DNA of 64,000 nucleotides from NCBI GenBank assembly GCA_030035585.1, contig CM057464.1, positions 30,087,465-30,151,464 on the forward strand, given 5' to 3'. Made by a program: the position numbers and the translations under genes. The notes under the pieces were generated by a model. It was not told the DNA's origin. It searched no databases and saw only the letters and a program-made list of their open reading frames with translations. Each line of letters begins with the position of its first letter. Within the stretch, counting starts at the first letter, position 1. Of the stretch, positions 56,637 through 64,000 are shown piece by piece. The DNA comes from Dugong dugon (Eukaryota; Chordata; Mammalia; Sirenia; Dugongidae).

Positions 56637-57065
56637 GACCTAGGACGCAGGTTAACATGAACCAGATACCATTCTAGGAACTGAACTACAGACGACTTTC
56701 CAAAAACAAAAGATATACAACAGGGAATCAGAGAAATCAATCAAAGGATGACAACAACATCAAAACAATGAAAGAGGGAACAATCGGCATAGGTATAGAA
56801 CCTTCTAAAGGAGAGGAAGGCAAGGCGATACCAAGTAAGGGTAGACTGCTTCAAAATTATAAAGATAAGGGTAAAATTCATGCTAACCAAAAAAATTTAA
56901 CAAACCAACTCATAAAAATAAAGACGAAAAACGTAAAGTCTCAACAAAAACAAAACCTAGAAAAACAAAAGAAATGAACACAATATCCACAAACAAAAGT
57001 AACTCAGCACAAGAGAGTAAGAAGAACAAAGAAAACTTCAGCACCACAAAAAAAAGTACTACAAA
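56637..57065 (+). other. Long inter-ORF spacer of L1-B
   Basis: 429 bases of A-rich sequence separate the ORF1 stop from the ORF2 ATG; L1-A has a matching spacer of about 408 bases (52,814-53,221). Human L1 has only tens of bases here, so this is a lineage feature and not a deletion scar. A short frame (56,768-56,977) is not conserved in L1-A. Confidence 0.8.
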
Positions 57066-60000
57066 ATGACAGCAACAAACTCACATCTATCAATAATTAC
57101 ACTGAACGTAAATGGACTCAATGCACCCATAAAGAGACGGAGAGTGGCAGAATGGATAAGAAAACAGGTTCCATCAATTTGCTGTCTACAAGAGACACAC
57201 CTTAGAAACAAAGATATGAATTTATTAAAAATCAAAGGTTGGAAAAAATATATCAAGCTAACAACTATCAAAAAAGAGCAGGAGTGGCAATTCTAATCTC
57301 AGATAAAATAGACTTTAAAACAAAATCTACCATAAAAGACAAAGAAGGACACTATATAATGATTAAGGGAATGATCCATCATGAAGACATAACCATAATA
57401 AATATCTATGCACCCAATGACAGGGCTCCAAAATACATAAAAAAAACTCTAACAGCACTGAAAAGAGAAATTGACAGTTCCACAATAATAGTAGGAGACT
57501 TCAACACACCACTCTCAGTAAAGGACAGAACAACTAAAAAGAAACTCAGCAAAGATACAGAAGACCTAAAGGACACAATCAGCCAAATGGACCTCATAGA
57601 CATTTATAGAACAATCCATCCAACCGCTGCAAAGTACACATTCTTTTCCAATGCACATGGAACGTTCTCCAGAATAGACCACATCTTAGGCCACAGAGCA
57701 ATCCTCAACAAGATCCAAAATGCTGAGATAATTCGCAGTATCTTCTCTGACCACAATGCCATCAAGGTAGAAATTAACACTAGAGAGAGCAAGGAAAAAA
57801 AATCAAACACATGGAAACTGAATAATAATCTGCTTACACATCAATGGGTAATAGAAGAAATCAGAGATGAAATCAAAAAATTCCTAGAATCAATAAGACT
57901 GAAAACACATTACCCAAAACCTTTGGGACACAGCAAAGGCAGTCCTCAGAGGACAATTTATAGCAATAGATGCACATATCAAAAAAGAAGAAAGGGACAA
58001 AATCAAAACATTAACTACAGAACTCAAACAAATAGAAAGAGAACAACAAAAAAAGCCTACAACCACCAGAAGAAAGGAAATAGTAAAGATCAGATCAGAA
58101 ATAAATGAAATAGAGAACAGAAAAACAATAGAAAGAATCAACAAAACCAGAAGTTGGTTCTTTGAAAGAATCAACAAAATCGACACACCACTGGCCAGAC
58201 TGACAAAAGAAAAAGAGCAGAGGGCACAAATAACCCAAATAAGAAATGAAATGGGGGACATTACAACAGACCCAACTGAAATAAAAAGGATTATAACAGA
58301 ATATTATGAAAAACTATATTCCAACAAATTTGAAAACCTAGAGGAAATGGATAAATTTCTAGAAACATATGGCCTACCCAAACTACAACAAAGTGATATT
58401 GAAAATCTAAACAGACCCATAACAAGAGAAGAGATTGAAACGGTAATAAAAAAACTCCCAACCAAAAAAAGCCCTGGCCCAGATGGCTTCACTGGAGAAT
58501 TCTAGAAAACATTTACAGAAGAGCTCGTACCAGTTCTACTCAAGTTATTTCAGAGCATAGAAGAGGAAGCAACACTTCCAAATTCATTCTATGAAGCCAG
58601 CATAACGCTGATACCAAAACCAGGCAAAGACATCACAAAAAAAGAAAATTACAGACCAATATCTCTCATGAATATAGATGGAAAAATTCTGAACAAAATT
58701 CTAGCCAATAGAATTCAGTATCATATCAAAAAAATAATACACCACGACCAAGTAGGATTCATACCAGTTATGCACGGATGGTTTAACATTAGAAAATCCA
58801 TCAACGTAGTCCACCACATAAATAAAAGGAAAGAAAAAAATCACATGATCATCTCAATTGATGCAGAAAAGGCATTTGACAAAGTCCAACACCCATTCCT
58901 GATAAAAGCTCTCAATAAAATAGGTATAGAAGGGAAATTTCTCAACATAATAAAGGGCATCTATGCAAAACCAACAGCCAACATCATTCTTAATGGAGAG
59001 AGGCTGAAAACATTCCCCTTGAAAACAGGAACAAGACAAGGATGCCCTTTATCACCACTCCTATTTAACATTGTGCTGGAAGTTCTAGCTAGAGCAGTAA
59101 GGCAAGAGAAAGAAATAAAGGGCATCCAAATTGGTAATGAAGAAGTTAAACTCTCCCTGTTTGCAGATTATATGATACTATACATAGAAAACCCTAAAGA
59201 CTCCACGAGAAATTTACTGGAACTAATAGAAAGATTCAGCAGAGTAGCAGGATACAAAATAAACATTCAAAAATCAGTTGGATTCCTATACACCAGTAAA
59301 GAGAACGATGAAAAGGAGATCAGGAAATCAATACCATTTTCAATAGCCCCTAAAAAGATAAAATACTTAGGAATAAATCTGACCAGGAATATAAAAGACC
59401 TATACAAAGAAAACTACAAAACACTGCTGCATGAAATCCAAAGGGATCTACATAAATGGAAAAAGATACCATGCTCATGGATAGGCAGACTCAACATTGT
59501 GAAAATGGCAATTCTACCTAAAGCAATCTACAAATACAATGCAATTCCGATACAAATACCAACAACATTCTTCAAAGAGATGGAAAAACTAATTATTAAC
59601 TTTATATGGAAAGGGAAGAAACCCCGAATAAGTAAAGCACTACTGAAGAAGAAGAATAAAGCTGGAGGACTCACACTACCTGACTTGAGAACCTACTATA
59701 CAGCTACAGTACTCAAAACAGCCTGGTACTGGTACAACAACAGAGACATTGACCAATGGAACAGAATAGAGAACTCAGATGTAAATCCATCCACCTACGG
59801 TCACCTGATTTTTGACAAGGGCCCAAAATCCATCAAATGGGGAAAAGACAGTCTTTTTAACAAATGGTGCTGGTAAAACTGGATATCCATTTGTAGAAAA
59901 ATGAAACAGGACCCATACCTCACACCATATACAAAAACTACTTCAAAATGGATCAAAGACCTGAATATAAAGCCTCAAACTATAAAATTCATAGAAGAAA

Positions 60001-60916
60001 AAATAGGACCAACACTTCAGACCTTAATACATGGCATTAACAGGATACAAACCATAAACATCAACACAAAAAACCCAACAGATAAACTAGATAATTGGGA
60101 TCTTCTAAAAATCAAACATCTATGCTCTTCAAAAGATTTCACCAAAAGAGTTAAAAGAGAACCTACAGACTGGGAAAAAATTTTTGGACAGTACTAGTCA
60201 GACAAAGGTCTAATCTCCATAATCTACAAGAAAATCCAACACCTCTACAACAAAAAGACAACCAATCCTATCAAAAAATGGGCAAAGAAATGAACAGACA
60301 CTTCACCAAAGAAGACATTCAAATGGCCAACAGACACATGAGGTAACTCTCGTGATCACTAGCCATTAGAGAAATGCAAATGAAAACCACAATGAGATAC
60401 CATCTCATCCCAGCATTACTGGCACGAATCAAAAACACTGGAAATAACAAATGTTGGAGGGGCTGCAGGGAGATTGGAATGCTTATGCACTGCTGGTGGG
60501 CATGCAAAATGATACAACCATTTTGGAAAATGATATGGTGCTTCCTCAGAAAGCTAGAAATAGATAGACCATTTGATCCAGCAATCCCACTCTTAGGAAT
60601 ATATCCTAGAGAAATAAGAGTCCTCACTCGAGTAGACATATGCACACCTATGTTCCTTGCAGCCTTGTTGACAATAGCAAAAAGATGGAAACAACCTAGA
60701 TGCCCAGCAACAGATGAATTGATAAACAAACTATGGTACATACACACAGTGGACTACTATGCAATGAGAAAGAACAACAATGAATCTGTGAATCATCTCA
60801 TAACATGGATGAAACTGGAGGACATTATGCTGAGTGAAATAAGTCAATCACAAAAGGACAAATATTGTATGAGACCTCTATTGTCAAAACCCATGCAAAA
60901 GTTCACACACAAAATG
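57066..60916 (+). pseudogene. L1-B ORF2 (endonuclease/RT), decayed
   Basis: Starts MTATNSHLSIITLNVNGLNA. Endonuclease motifs are readable: LNVNGL, CCLQETHL (Glu), INIYAPND, VGDFN and SDHNAI. RT motifs are [13 protein letters not shown] (about 58,850), [16 protein letters not shown] (59,031) and the catalytic block at 59,160-59,171, which reads FADY instead of FADD. The C-terminal Cys motif C-W-R-G-C...H-C-W-W-A-C is intact at 60,452-60,505. Damage: a one-base loss near 57,245 and a compensating shift near 57,890, stops at 58,503, 59,874 and 60,195, and another shift near 60,285. A working protein would nick DNA and reverse-transcribe L1 RNA. Confidence 0.93.
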
Positions 60917-62076
60917 TAACAATTCTTTGTTGGTTACCATGGATGGGAGGGGTCAGGGGGAAATACTAAATAGGCAATAGATAAGTGGTATCTTGGGTGA
61001 AGGGTGAGACAGTACACAGTACAGGGGAAACTAGCACAACTTGTACACGGAAAGGTCATGGAACCCCCATAGACACATCCAAACTCCTTGAGGGACTGAA
61101 CTGCTGGACGGAGGGCTGTGGGGACCATGGTCTCAGGGAACATCTTGCTCAACTGGCATGACACGGCTTATAAAGTCAGTGCTCTACATTCTACCTTGGT
61201 GAGTAGTGTCTGGGGTCTTAAAAGCCTGTGAGCGGCCATCTAAGATACTCCACTTGTCTCATCCCTTTTGGGAGCAAGGGAGAATGAAGAGAACAGGATA
61301 GAAGGAAAAGATTAGTCCAAAGGACTAATTGTCCACAGCTACCATGGCCTCCACCGGACTGATTCCAGTACAGCTAGATGGTGCCTGGCTACCACCACTG
61401 TCTGCTTTGACCAGGATCACAACAGAGGGCTATGGACAGAGCTGGAGAAGGATGTAGAACATAATTCTAGCTCACAAAATAAATACCAGATTTAATGGCC
61501 TAAAGGAGACTGGAGAAACCCTGAGAGTATGGCCTCCAGACACCCTTTTAGCTCAGTGGTGAAGTTATCTCCGAGGTTCACTGTTCAGCCTGGGAGTGCA
61601 CTGCCCCATAAAACCAAATGAGACTAGCGAGGTACAGGAGTCCAGTGACAAGGGCCAGACAGCAGAAGGGGAGAAGGAAGCTGGTGATAGGGAACCCATG
61701 GTTGGATAAGGATATTGTTGATGTGTTGTGAGATTGTTAACCATTGTCATAGGGCAACATTTGCAGTAACTGTTAAATGAGAAACTATTTTGTTCTGTCA
61801 GCCTTCATCTTAAGTGAGAATAACAGCACAACTGGAAGAGCGTAGTCAATTTCACTGAACTGTGCACGTAGAAATTTTTGAAACGGTGTATCTTTGGCTA
61901 TGTGTATTTTTACCAAAAAAAAAAAAATAAAGATTGAGAAGTTAGAGGGTTGACATGTTGTGGGGTTGTTAACCAGTGTCATAAAATAATATGTGTACTA
62001 CTGTTTCATGAGAAACTATTTGTTCTGTAAGCCTTCATCTGAAGTACAATAAAATAAAATAACGAAGTCATGCCAG
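60917..62076 (+). other. L1-B 3'UTR with mosaic double tail
   Basis: Tail unit 1 (about 61,695-61,820, from 'gttgatgtgttgtgag' to 'cagccttcatcttaagtg') is followed by an old L1M-type terminus (about 61,845-61,915, 'cactgaactgtgcacgtag' and 'tatgtgtatttttacc'). An A13 run (61,915-61,927) comes next, then tail unit 2 (61,950-62,060, 'gttgacatgttgtggggttg' to 'agccttcatctgaagtacaa'). The nested copy at 13,861-14,313 has the same arrangement. Confidence 0.88.
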
Positions 62077-62077
62077 C

Positions 62078-62605
62078 AGCAACAGGATTAAAATGCCCTG
62101 CATGATCTGGTCCCTGCCCTACTCTGATCTCAACTCCTACCTCTCTTTCTCTATCTTTCATTCACTCTTCGGCTTTCACACTGGCTTTCTTGTTATTTCT
62201 TGAACATGCCAAATATACTGTAGCCTTGTGGTGTTTATACTCACTGTTCCCTCTGCTAGAATTGTCTTTTCCCAGAGATCACAATGATTCAATCCCTCAT
62301 TTCCTTCAGGTCTGTGCTCATATGGCAGAGTTCTCTGAGAGACCTTCCCTGGCCACCCTATATAAAGAAGCAACCTACTCATCCCTACTCATTCTCAACT
62401 CCCTTTTTTGTGTTATCTTTCTATCTCCTTTTGTACACATCACCTACTAATGAAAGAGATACCTAGTTATTGATAAGGTAGAATTTGACCTCCATGAAGG
62501 TAAAGATGTTATCTGTTTGTTTTTTGCTAAATATTCAACATCTAGAACAGTACCTGCCATGTAATAAGTACTTAATATATAAATGTTTCATAAATTAATT
62601 TAATA
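62078..62605 (+). mobile_element. L2 LINE, right half of the split copy
   Basis: 'ccctgcatgatctggtccct', 'tgaacatgccaaatatactg', 'gagagaccttccctggccac' and 'agaacagtacctgccatgta' follow the L2 3' end in order, ending in 'taaatgtttcataaatt'. It continues the L2 at 49,365-49,490 in the same orientation. Confidence 0.85.
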
Positions 62606-62623
62606 AAGGTATGACCTCAGAAG

Positions 62624-62836
62624 GAGCCCTGGTGGCACAGTTGTTAAAGCACTTGGCTGCTAACTAAAAGGTCAGTGGTTTGAACCCACTAGTCACTCTG
62701 CAGGAGAAAGATGGGGCGATCTTCTTCCGTAAAAATTTACTGCCTTGGAAATCCTATAGGGCAGTTCTACTCTGTCCTATAAGGTCACTATGAGTCAGAA
62801 TAGACTTGACAGAAGTGGGTTTAGTTTGTTTTTGGT
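62624..62836 (+). mobile_element. AfroSINE, medium form, with TSD
   Basis: Head 'gagccctggtggcacagttg', middle block 'gcgatcttcttccgtaaaaa', tail 'gagtcagaatagacttgac'. Flanks tatgacctcagaag (62,610-62,623) and tatgagctcagaag (62,837-62,850) form a 14-bp duplication with one mismatch. Confidence 0.95.
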
Positions 62837-62850
62837 TATGAGCTCAGAAG

Positions 62851-63690
62851 CTATAACTATAACTCAGAAGCTTGATAAATCAATGAAGGTCTGCCTTCCA
62901 TGAATATACTTTTTGAAAGTTCTCTTAATAAGTAATTTAATTTGTGTGAAAAATTATTGTTATTCTTTTTATATCCTTAACAAAAGCCAATACATTTTGT
63001 CCAGTTCTCCAAAGTGTTTTCCGGTGTTAATTCTATATGAAAATTTCTAATGAATTGCTCATTGTTTTATCTTCTATGATTTGTTATTTTTACTGTGAAA
63101 CTCTAGATTCGGTGCTCAATAATCTGCCTATTTCTTCCTTGGCCCTTTGCCAAAAATTGAGTAATGCCATTTCTAGGTGTGTGCTGGTTATTGTCGTGTT
63201 CTCCAAATCAAATAGCCAGTTTCAGTACAAGTGTGTTTAATTAAAAGAGAAGTCAATGATTTTTTTCTTTTCATTCAAAGTTCTTTGTTAGAGTTTGGAT
63301 TTACAAAATCTTGCAATTTCATTTTGCAAGGAAGTTGGTAAATATGGACAAATCTCTATTTCCTCTTTAATGAATTCAAAGATAAATATAAAACTTAAAA
63401 TCAAAATTAACAATTACTATGTTCTATAAAACTTTTGTTGAGAAATCTTAAGAGTGGTCAGGCTTGACTTTTATATGGCAGAACAAAAGAAGGAAATCAG
63501 AGTTTATAAGTATGTTTTTATAACATAAGAGTCATGAGATAGTTCTTTCATACTCAGTGATAATCAGGCTTCGACAGTAAACAAAACAAGATGGGAAAAT
63601 ATGGGTAAGCATCTTTGATATACCTAATTCTGTAGGAAACTTCTATCAGCAATGCTTCATAAGTAACAAAACATAATGTTTACCCTTAAA
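62851..63690. other. Unassigned AT-rich DNA
   Basis: No gene or repeat recognised. Confidence 0.4.
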
Positions 63691-63699
63691 TTGTCTACA

Positions 63700-63950
63700 A
63701 CCCAGGTCATAGGAGAAGCCAAACCCACAACAGCCACCACAAGATGAAAGATGAAAGACAGACAAATTATTACTAAGTTTTGGGCTCCAAAGTCTCTTAG
63801 GGACATTGGCATCTTGCACAGAATCCAGAGAAGAGCCACAGAGATGTTTAAAGAGTTGGAAAATGGGACCTTTGGGATAGGTTAAATGAATTGGAATTAT
63901 TTAGTTTGGAAGCAAAATGATTAAAAAGTGGTTTCACAATAGGTTTAAAG
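63700..63950 (-). mobile_element. Possible CR1/L3 LINE remnant
   Basis: 'gaattggaattatttagtttgg' (63,889) after 'cagagaagagccacagagatg' (63,825) recalls the antisense CR1/L3 3' region with GAACTGGGCTTGTTTAGTCTGGA. Weak match; it could be another ancient repeat. Confidence 0.35.
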
Positions 63951-64000
63951 GAATACGGTGTTACTTAATTGGCAATGGTGACCAGTTATTCTCCAGAATG

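Larger units (their letters stand above)
53904..62076 (+). mobile_element. L1-B: near-complete L1 LINE
   Basis: About 8.2 kb with every L1 part in order: 5'UTR (53,904-55,586), ORF1 (55,587-56,636), a long inter-ORF spacer (56,637-57,065), ORF2 (57,066 to about 60,916), then a 3'UTR ending in an (A)TAAA-rich tail at 62,076. It is larger than a typical 6-7 kb mammalian L1 because of the repeated 5'UTR unit, the spacer and the doubled 3' tail. No TSD is visible: the left flank is L1-A and the right flank is L2. Frame damage is light in ORF1 and moderate in ORF2, so it is not very old but is inactive. Confidence 0.93.

Noticed and set aside
57066..60916. A host gene for an endonuclease/reverse transcriptase
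   Set aside because: All motifs and gene order are those of L1 ORF2, and the frame is broken.

Overview
This is AT-rich, repeat-dense nuclear DNA from a placental mammal, almost certainly an afrotherian and most likely a paenungulate (elephant, hyrax or sea cow group). The evidence is about 27 copies of the tRNA-derived AfroSINE family, an RTE/BovB-type LINE of the afrotherian kind, and L1 elements with lineage-specific 5' and 3' ends, over a background of pan-mammalian MIR, L2, old L1M, MaLR/ERVL-like LTRs and a hAT fossil. I see no convincing host exon, no host RNA gene and no prokaryotic or viral coding unit. The window reads as intergenic or intronic sequence, and every long open frame I could identify belongs to a transposable element.

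Layout. 1-3.3 kb: AfroSINEs, an LTR fragment, MIR and L2 scraps. 3.3-8.95 kb: an old minus-strand L1 broken up by an AfroSINE, an RTE deletion derivative, an LTR and a plus-strand L1 whose 5'UTR is joined directly to late ORF2 (itself split by another LTR). 8.98-11.2 kb: L2, unassigned DNA and AfroSINEs. 11.27-14.91 kb: a full-length but decayed RTE LINE (minus), bounded by an 8-bp target-site duplication (TSD) and carrying a nested L1 3' end with its own 13-bp TSD. 15-19 kb: MIR, AfroSINE, then about 2.9 kb with no recognised repeat. 19-31 kb: L1M, RTE and L1 fragments, many AfroSINEs, and a composite element with a tRNA-Gly-like head on an RTE body. 31-38.6 kb: an L2 pair, a solo MaLR-type LTR split by an AfroSINE, and more AfroSINEs. 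40.4-42.64 kb: a 5'-truncated minus-strand L1. 42.6-49.5 kb: two LTRs of one family, MIR, L2, a short-tailed L1 3' end, a 41-bp minisatellite and a hAT fossil.

49.4-62.6 kb is the most structured part. One L2 is split, and between its halves lie the RT part of an older L1, the 5' half of a second L1 (L1-A, 50.16-53.90 kb), and a near-complete third L1 (L1-B, 53.90-62.08 kb). L1-B has a 266-bp tandem repeat in its 5'UTR, an ORF1 broken by one stop, a decayed ORF2 with a mutated RT catalytic motif, and a mosaic 3'UTR with a duplicated tail. The missing 3' halves of the inner L1s suggest deletion by recombination between nested L1 copies. 62.6-64 kb holds a young-looking AfroSINE and a possible CR1/L3 remnant.

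How the parts relate: L1 machinery is the family-level expectation for mobilising L1 copies, and RTE machinery very probably mobilised the AfroSINEs, because the AfroSINE 3' end is visibly related to the RTE 3' end here. No element looks able to move now. Repeat family names come from recognising their sequence, not from a database search.
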